A stretch of DNA of 64,000 bases from Archegozetes longisetosus (GCA_018873245.2 JAEMBT020000009.1:17577794-17641793); one strand, 5' to 3'. Counted from the stretch's first letter, positions 1-12,892 are shown. Numbers and translations: made by a program. Notes: generated by a model from the letters alone, not told the origin.

Positions 1-589
1 AAATGTTCTTTGCTCTTAGATTTGCGATTCAAATTGATTAATATCTTAAAGATATTGTGCTCAATAACTTTTTCCCCAAAAAAAATGTAATTTTAAATCT
101 TAAAATTAAAAGCAGTGAAAATTGTTGAACTTGAAGATAGATTAACATAAGTGATTCTCAGTTGAAATCATATCAACTAATCAACTATAAATGTCTGTAT
201 GAATGCTACAATTGATCTGTGTTTTGGCATATAAACTTATGCAACGTTATGGTTTAAATTTAAGATAATTTTTTATTTATAGTCCGGTTGCTCATATATC
301 AAGAAGAAAACTTTTTGAATCACCCACGTAAATATTGTAAATAAAAATTTTCATATGAAAAAATTGGAATAAATTTTTTTCAATTCCAATCCCATTTCCA
401 TCATAAACGAGATTCAGATCCAGATTCCACACTCTACAGTACCAAAACCTAGTCAAACATTTATGGCAAACATTGAGCTAATTGGATGATTGATAGTCCA
501 CTCAAGGAATGATTGTGACATGTTGTATCTAAACTACTTCTGGACAATTCTAGTGAAATGGTTTGTTTCCGAATAAGGTGTTAACTATA

Positions 590-1067
590 CAGTTGGGAGC
601 TTTTTAGCTTGTATTTCAGCTTAATAGTAATTTTGATAAAAATGATAAATTTTATATGAAGTCTTTATTACAAATGAAAATCTCAAACCCACTAATCATA
701 GAAATTAATTCTATCTTTAGTCAGTCATTTTTTCTCTTAGAAATTATGACTTTAGTTTAGTCATAAATATATAATAAATTCTTCAATCAACTGTAAATTT
801 TAAATACGATTTTGTGTTCAAATGACAAAGTATTTTCACAAAATCGTATTTGAAATTACCAATAATTTATAGAATTCATCATATTTATGACTAAATTAAA
901 GCCATGCTTTCAAAGGGAAAATTTGACTGACTAAAGACAAAGTAAATCTATTTTCTATGATTAGTAATTTCGTGAGATTTCATTTGTAATAAAGATTTTA
1001 TATCAAATTTATAAGTCTTATTAAAACTACTACTAAGTTAAAATACAAGCTGAAAAGCTGCCAACTG
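590..1067. repeat. Foldback (long inverted repeat) element, about 478 bp
   Basis: The left arm starts CAGTTGGGAGCTTTTTAGC and the right arm ends GCTGAAAAGCTGCCAACTG, its imperfect reverse complement. The two arms stay alignable almost to the centre near 830, where AATACGATTTTGTG faces CACAAAATCGTATT. Arm features that pair include TCTTTATTACAAATGAAA, ACTAATCATAGAAA and TTTAGTCATAAATAT with their complements. No coding frame is present, so this fits a non-autonomous foldback/MITE-type element. Superfamily is unknown because no clear target-site duplication is visible. A CCTAA array begins 57 bp beyond the right end. Confidence 0.8.
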
Positions 1068-1123
1068 AACATCAAGTAATATAATAAGTATATTTATTTA
1101 ACAATTGAATGACAAAAAGTAAT

Positions 1124-1151
1124 AACCTAACCTAACCTAACTTAACCTAAC
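1124..1151. repeat. Short interstitial CCTAA (telomere-type) array
   Basis: Four to five head-to-tail AACCT units, one degenerate (AACTT), in CCTAA orientation. The unit is that of arthropod telomeres. It is far too short to be a chromosome end and lies just outside the foldback element. Confidence 0.7.
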
Positions 1152-3666
1152 GTAATAACCGGTTATCGCTTAATGAATGAATTAGAGAAAAATTCATTGA
1201 AAGATGGAAGTGTCTTTGACAGTTTATTGAAATTTGTCATAGCAATAAATTCTTATTTTCTCAATCAAACATATGCGAACTTTTTTAATATAGATAAAAC
1301 ACGAGTCAAACAATATAATGTAAATAAAATTCAAATAACAAGTTAACTGGTTATTGCTCTTTGCAATTCAATTGTATATTTTGGAAAAAGTACACCTCAA
1401 AACCAAATAGTTTCGAAGTGTAGTAAAACAAGTCAACTGCAGAATATAAAGTTAGAAATTCCAATAGGTTTAAGTCTGAACTTTAAGGATAAAGATTTCA
1501 ATAAGGATTAATAAACTTATAATGATTAATTTGTATACAAGATAAATAAGCAAAATCATATATCTTATAAAATAAATAAATCATCTAATGAAACATAAAA
1601 GTTTGACCCATGAAGTAGTATTAGAGCTAAAGTAACACATCCTCCTAAGTTTAAACTTTTATTGATTTTATAAAACTTATTTATGTTGCGTTTGTCTAGC
1701 TATCAAATTAATGATCGAAGGCCTATTAATACCTATCTCGATTTATTTACTTATCTCTAAAGCTCAGCCTATGATTAATTGGGGTTTTCTATCTATATAT
1801 TTTTCAATTAATCAATTTTTGTAGACTTCAAAACAATTTGATTTTGAACTTTTTCCAAACCAATGTATCCTTCCTTTTGTTCAAATGACCTCTAAGATAA
1901 CCCTTCGCTTTCGTATCACATAAATAATTCCACTTAACGACTGACCAAAAATTTCTTATAACTAATCAATAAAGCAGTGATAATAAAACCGATAATACTG
2001 TCAAAGATTTAAATCTCTCTAGATATGACCAATTTCTTGCTGATTCAGCAGATGTGATACAGTTAAGTTTGATCTGAATGTTCTCACTGTGTATTTATGT
2101 TCGATAACGCCTGTAGTTTGTATTAAAATGTTTATTGAGCTAAATTTTATCGTAGAATATTCTACGGCCTCTATTTCTATCATGTATATTCTGTTGCAGA
2201 TATATTTCTCAGTAGTAGTGATTTAAATAAATTCAATGTGAATATTTACCAATCTTCAATAGACATAACCATTTTACAGAATATCTTTATTTTTTATCAG
2301 ATTTTGTTCAAATTTAATGCATTTTGCTGTATAAGTAGCTCATAGACAGTAATCAATAGTGTTTTCTGCTAATGCTTTCCACACATTGAAGTTGTTTTAG
2401 TAGAAGACAAAAAACAAATACTGATTCAACTTTGATAATACGGTTTGAAATTTTGACGCTTTCTCTCTAAAAAGCTGTACAAAAAACTTCAAATGAGAAT
2501 TTAAGATGTTATTTTAGAAATAATCAAGATTTGAGAGTTGAAACTGAGCGGGAATGGCTATCGTTCAGCTAAAAGGAAAGTAAGAAAAATAATAATTTTT
2601 TCTCAACGATATTACAAATGGATCAATAATAAAATAACAAATATATGATCAATGGTGTTCACGCTCGGCGCTCAAACTCGTTTTGAGAACTTGGTCTTGG
2701 ACTCAATCAAATTTCAAGCATGAATTCAAGTTTGTGCTCAGGGTACTGAGCGTTTAGTTTAGTCAATATTTCTCCTGTTCTTGCTCTAAGTGAACAGATT
2801 TTCTCTTAAGCGGGTAATGTTTTAGCTCAATAAAGTTTTTTGAAATATTTTATTCGAGCTACAATTTGCTTAGATTTTTGTTTAAATTCTTTGAAACTAA
2901 ATATAATCCTCAACTTTCTAATATGAAGTTTTGTCGGAGTGAAAATACTCGAATTTCGAAAACCTTCGTAAAATAAATTAATTGCTCAGATTCAGCGCTC
3001 GTACTCGGAGAATGTGAGCTCATGGTCACCATTGAGTGCAAACGGCTCTAGTTTTGAACATCACTAGATATTTTAATACCTTTATGCTAAAAGAGAATAC
3101 CTAGATCTCAACCTAGTTTACCGAAGTGTAATAAAGGAACTGAAAACGGGTTAAAGGCTTGAGAACGTTTCGTTTTCAAATGTCTGTCAAAATCAAAAGC
3201 TTTATGAAATCTAAAAAACTTTCAGAAAATTAAGTGAAAAAGTCCGGGGAAAACGTTACGTTTGATCGAGGAAATAGAAGATTTTAGGGTAAATTAACTT
3301 ATACATCAATAAAAACTTGTTATAAAAATGTAAATCTATGAAAGATGATAATTGCACTCAAGTTCATGAATCAAGTATTCAAACAACTCAACCAAATCAT
3401 ATAAATCACAAGTATCTTATGAATGAGTGAGCACAGAATATTCGTGCATTTCTTTCATTTCATAGTTTTATTTATGAAATGCAGCAAAACGAATAAAGAT
3501 TTCGATAAGAAAAAAATAATGAGCCACAAGAAGATGTAATCGATCTGAAGACTAAAGTATAGAATCTATATTTTGTTTATATTTCTTACATGATTTCTCG
3601 ATTTTTGTATTTGAAAAATTGTTATTTTAGTAATTTCAATATCTTATATACTGAAAGTTTTCTTTT

Positions 3667-3731
3667 GAGAAATTCACTAAAATTCATTCAAATTCACTCA
3701 AATTCATTCAAATCCACTCAAATTCATAGAG
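3667..3731. repeat. 10-bp tandem repeat (AAATTCACTC-like)
   Basis: About six to seven imperfect copies of AAATTCAYTC in tandem. No coding association. Confidence 0.6.
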
Positions 3732-4305
3732 ATCTTTCAGATTGAACAGATAAGAATTTTGAAATTTATGCATAAATGTGTGAACGTGAGTATAGATGTA
3801 TTTGAAACAGAAAGATTCGATGCATGAAATGGGATTACTTTCTTTATATTTACTTTTGAAAAATTATTATTTTCTTTTCACGTCAATTTGTAGTCAAACA
3901 TAATGGATCTCTTATTTCGTGAAACTTCAATCACTTCATCATTTTCAACATAAATGATTGAATGTGTTGTAAAACTTTTCATGAATGGCTTTTGAGTCTA
4001 TTTCATTCATAATTGTGACTGATATTTCAATGAAATAGCTTTTATACAGATGAGTTATGAAGATTAGAATGACTGATGAATGTTTTATTTATAAAGATTA
4101 CATTTTATTACTATATAATTGTTTAACACTTATGTACTTAACAAATATTGAAGTATATTCATATAGTTTTATGGAAACCACTTCCTGTACTTAAAGAATC
4201 TTTGTGACTTGACACTTTAGCAAACTATGCAATATGTATGACTTAAAAAGATGAATGAAATTTCTCATCTTACACTTTCCGACTCTGCTTTTAGCTTAGT
4301 ATGAC

Positions 4306-4309
<4 letters not shown>

Positions 4310-4344
<35 letters not shown>
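4310..4344. repeat. (TC)n microsatellite
   Basis: About 17 uninterrupted TC units in AT-rich non-coding DNA. Confidence 0.95.
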
Positions 4345-4345
<1 letters not shown>

Positions 4346-6190
4346 ATTAAATATTAGTACAAGTATTAGATATTGTAGTATATATTCATTAGACACTTGT
4401 TAGACATTATCCTAGTATTAAAACATATCAACTTATATTTGAAGATACGAATAATTTCAAATTTAAAGAACTACTGAACTCTCGTAAAAGTTGCAAATAT
4501 ATTCAAGACATACAGATTAAAAAGAATAAATTCAACTTGAAGATAATTGACAAAACATAACTAACAAATTGAAAATATATTGAAAATATTGATCTTTACT
4601 TTCTCAGAATTTTCATGTAACCCGAAACATTTCTCGATTTCGATCTAATTTTATCATTTTGTCAACTGATGTGAAGTCGATTTAATAGCCGGAGGACTGA
4701 ATAACACAAAAGACATATTTATTCTGGCGCTCAAGTTCAAAAAAACTTGAGCAAATATTTTCAGCTCAAATTCAGTCTATAAATAAGACGTATCACATTG
4801 ACTGCATCCCAAATCTATTTAATTGAGTTATGCCTTTTGCAACTTTGTCTCCTATTTCTTCTAAATCTTATGTCGTTTATCTAGAAATCATTTTCTTTTC
4901 GTTACTAGTATTAAATCTTTTTGTACCCGAAAGCCTTGACTATATTCATTACAATAAGATGTTTCGAAGATTGAAAAATTTTCTTTATCTCGGTGTGGAA
5001 TTTGATTTGCTTTGATAGAGAAGTGAGAGAATACTTTTATTCTAGATTTGAAATTGACAAAAAGATTAAATAAAAAATTTAAGGTAGATAGAAACAAACT
5101 ATTATCGATCCACAGAATAACTCACTACTATCAAGAAGATTCTTGAAAAAAATCTAATTATTTCTTAATAACGCATTTTCGAAATCAATTAGATGAGTGA
5201 AAATATCTTAAGAAAGTGAAGCAGTAATACCAATATGTCTCCTAAATTGTGTTCAATAATTGGATGTGTTTTGATTTTTACCATCGAGAAGAAAATTCCA
5301 TTAATCTCGAGGCAGTTATAAAAGTTTCTGAACTTTTCTCTAAAAATAACAACTTTATTATTGCTTTGAGCAAACAAGTTATGAGTATCATAGTAAGAAT
5401 ACTACAGAATAAGTTTTCCAATCGATCTAACCTTATTTGAAAGCCTGAGATTTCGATAAAAGCTACTTATCATCAAAATTTAAGATTAATATAGACCTGA
5501 TTTTCCTTCTAGTCATATACAATATTCAAGCTAGATTTTACGCTATTCAGTTCAAGTTTGTCTATCTAAATATTTTTGTTTGGTAGAAGCTATAGACCTG
5601 ATAACTTATCGGTAACACTGAACTGATTAACTTGTGTTTAAATTATTGAGCAAATTATGATTCAGTTACGACTCAGTCCACAATTTGGCCAAATATTTAA
5701 ATCTTAATCTAAATTTATAATTCATCTTATATTAATTTGTTGTGAGTTTTTGCTAACTGTGTGACTAAATGGTAATGAGTCCATAATTCTATTTACATAT
5801 GATCAGGGTTTAGAAATCCAGCAAACTTCCCATTTTAGAGAATAAATATCAGTTAAAACACTGTTTTAATGCATAGCTGCTCTACTATTGTTTTTATTAC
5901 AATATTTTCAGTTAGAGCTGAAGATTTTCGACTGATATTAGCTTGGAGGGTTAAACTCTGTGTCTAATGACTCTTCTTTTCAACCTTAAGGCTAGAGATT
6001 AATATCAGTCAAAGAATGTTCTTAAAGTTCAGAATTCGACAGATCGTTGGCAAACAGTATTACCATATTTTTACACTTCTTTTCCTTACATCTTTGTAAG
6101 TGGGGTCAAACAAACTTGTCTATTTTTATTCAATAAAAGTGTAAGTCAGAAGGAGACGAACGTCAGTTAAGATAATTCTAGAGATTGTTT

Positions 6191-6236
6191 GAAATTTTTG
6201 AAATTTTTGAAATTTTTGAAATTTTTGAAATTTTTT
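6191..6236. repeat. 9-bp tandem repeat (GAAATTTTT)
   Basis: Five head-to-tail copies of GAAATTTTT, the last with an extra T. AT-rich minisatellite with no gene attached. Confidence 0.9.
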
Positions 6237-6844
6237 CAAACTATTTCTTCTCAAATCAGCTCTGAAATATAATGTGTAAAATAATACAATTTGATTACAG
6301 AACTTAAACCACGCAAATAAACTAACATTCTACATAAGCTTATTCTTTGCCCATATTTGAAACAGAAGTGACTCAGAAAAATAATAAATCGCAAACAAGC
6401 TGCAGCACTATAGCAATGATATATCTGACGTAATTGGATTTGGCTATCCTTAACATAAGTAACAATCCAATGAGTTCTTTATCCGACTTTTGCTTAAAGT
6501 GTAGTTTTCGTTTAAATAGAATCTCTTTCAATGTCTTTTATCGCCTTGTATGTCATGATCGTAATATACTTTCAGTCTTCTTTCAAACACATCGTTCAAC
6601 TCTAATCGCCAACTCTTTGTTGTCTTTTATTTTATTATTCAATTCTCTCTTACAGCTGAATTGTTCAAATGATTCTAATGAAAAATACCATTCAGAAGAC
6701 CGTAAAATTTATTAACATATTTACATAAAACGAGACAAAAGATAAGAGTGGACGAGTCAGTAGTAAGTAAGAGATAGACAGACACACAGAGTCAGACAGA
6801 CAAAGTATATGTTTTGAATTATACGTGTGTATCTTCTAGAATTC

Positions 6845-7310
6845 CTGCATCTACACCCACCCGCAACCTCCAGACCTTACATTCTGGATCTTCAAAAATG
6901 ATTGCAGATATCCAGACAATACCCGCGGAAAATATCTTCATTAAACCTGAAAGGAAACATTCCAAAAATTCTTTCAGATTAATCTATATTCAGAACGATA
7001 CCTAAATTAATCTTTACATTATTAAAGTTGGCAATTTGCCGACTTTTTTCATATTTACACGCGATCTGCTCTCAGCTGGTGTGAAGCTAGCATAACTAAA
7101 ATTGCGTTGAGTCACAAAATTAGTGGTTAGGTAAACAATCGTTTAAGAACATAATCTACATTCAGTCCTATTATATTACTCGAATGTAGGTATTCCACTG
7201 AGAAAACATTGCATCCTCACCCGCAACCCGCACTCACATCCGCATCCGCACCCATCTACATCCACCAAATGACGCGGATATCGGCAAAGACCCGCGGGTG
7301 AGGATGTATG
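6845..7310. repeat. C-rich CATCCGCACC-like repeat patch with an inverted repeat
   Basis: Unlike the AT-rich surroundings, 6845-6880 and 7211-7310 are full of CCCGCA/CATCC words. At 7211-7224 GCATCCTCACCCGC is followed about 80 bp later by GCGGGTGAGGATG, a 13-14 bp inverted repeat. It looks like two remnants of one dispersed low-complexity repeat. A 63-codon open frame at 6814-7005 overlaps the first patch, and I treat it as chance. Confidence 0.5.
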
Positions 7311-7908
7311 ATGCACATGTATATTCTAAATGACACTTTTGGGAATCGATTAGAAGTAAAAACTGTATTTATATTTAATTACATGACTTGGTTGTGATGA
7401 ATGTGCTCTGAATTTAATATCCTTTACTAAAATTTTAATGTTCATATGAATTGAACAAATTAGAAAAAATATTACTTTTTCGTCTCCATACCATTGTTAT
7501 TATTACTCAAACTAATTAAATGAACTCCAAATGAAATGTATTAGAGTTTGTGAAACCTTGACGTTTGGTATGTCAAATAATAAAAAATGGTATCTTAGTA
7601 ACCTTCTAAGTTTTTCATCACTTTCTTCCCTCACAAATATTTGACAATTAAAAATATTAATGACTGAACGGCGAGTGCATTCTCTGAGAAATACGTGTTT
7701 TCACATCTTTCTCCAAATAAGAATGTTTTTCCAATTGGAGCAAATGGTGACATGCGCTCATGAAGTCTATCTGGGACAAAGTTCTACACAGACTTCAAAC
7801 CATGAGAATTCATCTGAACGAGAGTATGAAAGGCCTAACACTTTCGAAAGGAGCTAAACGAGTGCCTCTAATGTTAATTTTGAGCTTTGGTGAACACAAG
7901 TGATAACA

Positions 7909-9510
7909 ATGTCATTTAACACGACAGTCATCTATGACCTGAATACGACTAACACAACCGAAGAAGGGAACACTACAAAGCCATTAGCTGATCCATTATT
8001 CGAACATCAAACAGCTAGAAATGCATTCATTATTTCGAGCTATACCTTAATAGTGATTGTGTCACTTTGTGGCAATTTGTTAGTTTGTAAGATTGCTTTT
8101 GGTAAGAAAAAAATGAGAACCACCACAAACATGTTAATCGCAAGTCTTGCCTGCAGTGATATTGTGATGACTGCTTTTAATATTCCCTTCAATATCGCAC
8201 GACTTCTTCTCCCGCAATGGCCGTTTGGTAGTATTCTCTGCTTCTTAGTGCCATTCATTCAAACTAGTTGTGTATATGTGTCAACGTTCACAATGACCAC
8301 AATCTCATTACATCGTTATAGGACTATCACTAAGAGATCGTCATTTCGTTCGTTTTCACCGATCAAGTTGATAGCAATAGTGATGATTATATGGTGTTTA
8401 GCGTTCATATTCGCTTTGCCGACCGCTATATTCAATCGTCTGAAAGAAGTTAACCTATACGGCAAACAACTGATACGGTGTAGAGTACAGTACCCTGAAG
8501 TGTCATTCAATTTTCCATTATTCTTATCGGTCGAAATAATCTTGACTCAATATTTTCTACCATTATTGATTACTTTGGTTGTCTATATCAAGATCGGTTG
8601 TATTGTCTTCAGACAAGGAAAACTGGCCGGAATGTCTAATGACGATAGAAAGAGACGACAGATTGAGCTTAAACGCAGAAGAATTATAATGTTGGCTCTC
8701 GTGGTCATTGTTTTTGCTACGTGTTGGCTACCGATCAATCTGTACCACCTTTTAGGTGAGAGGCTTTTTCTAAGTCGATACGTTTCGAGTTTGTATGCAT
8801 ATTCACCATTTATATTGTTATGCACGCTCAGCATTTTTCCCGATTCAGTTCTTTCTTATTTTTTCATGGTTTCACTCAATCATAATAAGTGGCTATGTGA
8901 TCACTTCATGGTTTATTGACAGTCAATACCAGACTAATCTTCTAGAAATCATCAGATATACAGATAGTACTTATTATGATTTTGAAATTTCATCCAATAG
9001 TCTAAGAAATTAAGTCTCTAGAGAGTAAAAAATTTAAATAATTCAAGCAATATATAATCTTTTCATCTTGCAGTTGACTTCAAAGTTACAAAACACAGCT
9101 TCAAGATATTTATTTTGGTAAATATATTTATTAAATCATAAGACTTTGAATTATTTGGAAAATTTTCTGATCAAATAATTGAACGAATTTGTTTTATATT
9201 ATAGTGTCATTGGTTCGCAATGTCTTCAGTCTGGTACGTTGACACATAAAAGTTTACACCATATTTGAAACATGATTAACTTTTATCTTACTATTTGTTC
9301 AATAGTTACAATTCGTTTATATACTGCTGGCTTAACGCAAGTTTCCGAAAGGGAGCTAAAGAATCTCTTGAATTTGTGTTCAGGTGTTTAAAATATTATA
9401 AAGTGCAGTCAGCCATTGAAACTCGTGATGATGTCGAAGAGACTATTCGTGACACCAAATATACTGTTTGTAACGATAGAATCGAAATACTGGAGAAATC
9501 GAAAAAGTAA
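7909..9510 (+). CDS. Neuropeptide-type GPCR, NPY/GPR83-like (copy 1), 4 coding exons
   Basis: Coding exons are 7909-8755, 9074-9117, 9205-9233 and 9306-9510, giving 374 aa with GT/AG at every intron (318, 87 and 72 bp). The start is the ATG at 7909; the in-frame GTG at 7900 is not a plausible eukaryotic start. The N-terminus carries four NTT glycosylation sequons. TM1 has GNLLVC, TM2 LACSD, TM3 the disulfide Cys (SILC), TM4 a Trp, ECL2 RCRVQYP, TM5 a Pro, TM6 FATCWLP, and TM7 [20 protein letters not shown]. This is a rhodopsin-family plasma-membrane receptor, and the WPFG and HWFAMSS..CYN signatures resemble NPY/PrRP/GPR83-type peptide receptors; the ligand cannot be told. Oddities: the TM3 DRY motif reads HRY, and the TM7 NPxxY motif reads NSFIY. 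AATAAA signals lie about 155 bp after the stop. A paralogue is at 46207. Extra 5' non-coding exons are possible. Confidence 0.9.
8756..9073 (+). other. GPCR copy 1 intron 1 (absent from copy 2)
   Basis: Starts GTGAGAGG and ends CATCTTGCAG, phase 1, splitting a Val codon (G/TT) in extracellular loop 3. In the paralogue the same Val-Asp-Phe-Lys sequence is continuous with no intron. The open frame running on past 8755 (to 8919) is read-through intron, not receptor. Confidence 0.85.
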
Positions 9511-9663
9511 AACCTAAATCTACGCTTTTTTCAAGCTAAGTCATGTATTCAATTTGTGTGATCAAAGCTGACGTTAAAATATACAAGTTCATAGTGATTT
9601 CGTTATCTTCCGCACATATCTTTGGCTAAACAGTAAAAGCCAACTAAAAAACAAAAGATCCGA

Positions 9664-9676
9664 AATAAAGAATAAA
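9664..9676 (+). promoter_or_regulatory. Poly(A) signals for GPCR copy 1
   Basis: Two AATAAA hexamers, 9664-9669 and 9671-9676, about 155 bp after the receptor stop codon and on the same strand. The position fits a short 3' UTR. Confidence 0.5.
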
Positions 9677-10127
9677 AAAAGAAATCAACTTTTTATAAGT
9701 CAATTCTAGTGAATAACTGAAAGTTCGGGAATCATTTATACAAATGGCGATTTAATTAGTAGTGACAGCTGAGCGAATATTTTCTCATTAAACTAGAAAC
9801 AGAAGTTAAACAAAATTATTATATTTATACTCAGTGTGTGTTTGGTGGCAAATGAGGGAACTAACATCAAAGATAATATGTTGTGATGGCAGGTCATATC
9901 TGATGTCGTAATCTCCTCAACGGACAGACAAAGAGATCTTAATGGCGAACTTTCTTAATCGTAATGGCGGACATGTTCTCAATCTAATAAATCACTCACC
10001 TACAAATAAGTGATTGCTAGATCAAGTTTCAAGTCTAAGAATTATATATTTTTTAAGAATTTAAGTCAAGGTTTGTGTAAAGAATGAGAGAATGTACATA
10101 AATGTTATCTAAATCAAAACTAGTTGT

Positions 10128-10190
10128 GAGAGAGAGAGAGAGGAGGGAGGGAAGGAGAGGGGAGGGTAAGAAGAGATAGAGAAAATAAAG
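10128..10190. repeat. Polypurine tract beginning as (GA)n
   Basis: About 63 bases almost entirely A/G on the + strand: GAGAGA repeats, then GGAGGGAGGG-type sequence, then AAGAGATAGAGAAAA. Three T interruptions. Low-complexity, non-coding. Confidence 0.85.
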
Positions 10191-10921
10191 TTACATGTGC
10201 TCAAATCCAACATCAAACTTACCCAACAATTGACTTATTGACATATATATATTGTTTTACTGACCAAAATGGAATTATTTCTCACAACTAGAAACTAAAG
10301 ACTATATAGTGATAAGTATGATTTCTTCTCTTTATTAACCTTCAATTACTGTATTGTCAGTGAGCCATCGCTTCTTTTCATCTTTATTTCATTATTTATT
10401 TGTTTTATAAGTCATAGACGTTTTTCTATTCTTATTCGTGTTTTTAGTTTTCGGATAATAATTCAGGTTAAGTCAAATTTGATTTTGATCGAAAGATTTC
10501 AAGTCAGAAAAGTTTTGAACAACAGTTAACTTATATTTAATGCTCAATCGTTTGATTAAAGTATAATTCATTTTGTTAAGTATTTAAATATTATGTAATG
10601 TTATTATTATTTGTTTCATATTTTAAGACTTATGTTAATAGTTGTGAAAACTTAAATAAAATATTTCAACAAATCATAGTTTTTAAGAACCTAAAAGTTC
10701 TGAAATTATTCTCAAGAAACCATTCAATCATTTCTTAAGATTAAGTTTGAAACCGAAAACTTTAGAGAAATAAAGTAAACTATAATGAAGAGGTTGAATA
10801 TCTGGAGATTCGACATAAGTTAGCGGTGATATACGTGACATCTTCATAAATGCATTACGACAGTCTTTGCTAGTGTCAGACTTAACCGAATTTAAAGTGC
10901 AAGACACTTTAGGATTATCAT

Positions 10922-11031
10922 ATGTGCGAGATGCTTTATCTTATGAGCAAGATGCTTTACTGTATGAGCAAGATGCTTTATCGCATACGCAATCTACTTT
11001 ATCATATGCGCAAGATTCTTTATCATATTTA
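10922..11031. repeat. 21-bp minisatellite, about 5 copies
   Basis: Unit approximates RYATGAGCAAGATGCTTTATC with drift toward the 3' end (CATACGCAATCTACTTTATC). The 21-bp period keeps a frame open (reading repeated SKMLY), which explains the 60-codon open frame at 10922-11104. I do not regard that frame as a gene. Confidence 0.85.
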
Positions 11032-12072
11032 TTGGCATGAAAAGTCTATTGAGCTTTCATCACGTACATATCACTGTCAACAAAACTTCATTTATATGAG
11101 ATAATGTTTTTCTTATTCATGTCCGAATTCAATAAACACCATTTTTTCATTTGGATTTTCCAAAACAACTTTGCCGTTGAATGACTTCAGATTACTTATG
11201 CTTGAATTGCCTCTTAAGCTTGGACTATAGATTTTAAGAGTAAATCCCAACTTATAGCTTCAACTCAACAACCCAAACATTAATCTTAAGCTTTAGACAC
11301 AGTTACAGAAACTTGACTTCAAAAGAGTATTGACACTCATTATTGGGTTCATTATTTGACATTTCATTTTATTGTTGACCTCAATCCTTGGCTATTACAC
11401 GAATTGTAGCAGACAAACTTTTTAGAAGCTTTCGATACAAATTTGGGAAATATTTTTCTTATAGGCCTCCGAAATAAATGAAAATCCAGATAATTAGAAA
11501 TTGTTTATCAACTATATCTAAGTTTCAGTTATGAAACCCTGACTACAGATCAATAGTATATGTCAAGTCTTTATAATTATTCTTATCTTATAAAAATTAT
11601 TATTTTTGACTTTTGTTAATTATTTAAATCATTTAAGAGCGAATTCATGTTCACTGACTGACATTTAATTTGACATTAAGTTAGACGAAGTTAGACATAA
11701 GTGTTGTAATGAGTTCTGAAGGCCCACTCAAATAAACAGGCAGAATACTCCTTAGAAAGCTTATCTTTGCAAACTTTACAGCCCTAGATATCCTCCACCA
11801 AACTCTGATCTATCTACATCAATTGATTCCAGATCTTAAGCGCAATCGTTTTAGGGAATGAGAAAACATTCGATATTTTCGATTACTGATCAGAGAAACT
11901 CTGGTATTGAGTAGAAAAGAGTTGTTAGATAAATATGTTTTCTTTACTGACAAGAAGCGAGAATTGGTAAATAACTGACTCATAAGCAGTAATTTTTCAC
12001 CTAAAATACTGTGGATGTCATTCAATGTGATGATTAAGTTATTTCATATTTGCATTAATATACATATTATAT

Positions 12073-12074
12073 AA

Positions 12075-12110
<36 letters not shown>
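12073..12110. repeat. Compound (AC)n(AT)n microsatellite
   Basis: Seven AC units followed by about twelve AT units. Non-coding. Confidence 0.95.
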
Positions 12111-12854
12111 TGAATTTCATATAAATGAGTGAGAAGAACAAAAGGGCCATGTTAAATGTAGATGGTAGATCAATGTAGTTGGTAAATTAATGTATATAGT
12201 AGATGTAGAAAAGCCTGTAATACCAAGCCTTACTTTGCTATCAAAACTAAATTAATTGCTATAACCTATAGAAAAAGTCTTGAAAATAGACTTTATATTA
12301 GACTCCTTTTGGGATAAACGTTTATTCCAATTGAACTCATGCCGGTAACTATTTGTTGGGTAATAGAGTAGAACGAAATTAATGAATTTTCCTAATACTG
12401 TCACTTCGAGTTTGCGATCACATATTGAGGTAATTTGTAGAGAAACTTTTGTTCTACTTTTTAACTTACGAATATATGTTTTACGCTCATTTCTTTTAGT
12501 TTTATGCTATAGATAGCCAGTTGTAGTTTTAATACTTGATTATTCTCTTTGACAATATATTATTGATTTTTCACTAAACTTATGCTAATTTCAAGAACAG
12601 ATACATACAATTCATAAAAGTTGTTCTTAAATCTTTAGTTACATAATGAAGAATGATCTGAGCCATAACTAGAGTCTATTATGACTGAAATAATATATGA
12701 TTATATCTATTGAGCAATTTATTATATCGAGAAATTCTATAGTTTCTGTTATAATGATTTTAGTAATAACTATATAATAAGCCATAACTACCAAAAAACA
12801 AAGCTTCAGTTTCATAAACTTGAGAAAAGCTTTTAGTTAGTTATCGTATGAATA

Positions 12855-12892
12855 GTAACAAAGGGTCTGAACAGTAACATAGGGTCTGAACA
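12855..12892. repeat. 19-bp direct repeat, 2 copies
   Basis: Two adjacent copies of AGTAACAWAGGGTCTGAAC with one mismatch. Function unknown. Confidence 0.7.

Larger units (their letters stand above)
1..7908. other. AT-rich intergenic region upstream of the first GPCR
   Basis: No gene is supported here. The stretch holds a large foldback repeat, a CCTAA array, a CT microsatellite, a 9-bp tandem repeat and a C-rich minisatellite-like patch, all listed separately. The open frames in it are short, lack splice context and have no recognisable product. Distant 5' exons of the GPCR at 7909 could lie here but none could be identified. Confidence 0.6.

Noticed and set aside
2648..3040. Possible element with TCAATGGTG / CACCATTGA ends and GCTC-rich words
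   Set aside because: Only about nine terminal bases pair, no target duplication is visible, and similar GCTC words occur elsewhere (4723, 37000) without the same ends.
7660..7857. 65-codon frame just upstream of GPCR copy 1
   Set aside because: It ends before the receptor ATG in no useful splice phase, and has no receptor-like sequence and no counterpart upstream of copy 2. At most an upstream open frame.
8756..8919. Extension of the GPCR copy 1 frame past TM6
   Set aside because: It is read-through of intron 1. The spliced micro-exon at 9074-9117 matches copy 2 while the read-through does not.
10922..11104. 60-codon frame rich in SKMLY repeats
   Set aside because: It is open because a 21-bp minisatellite keeps the frame; there is no start context, signal or splice partner.
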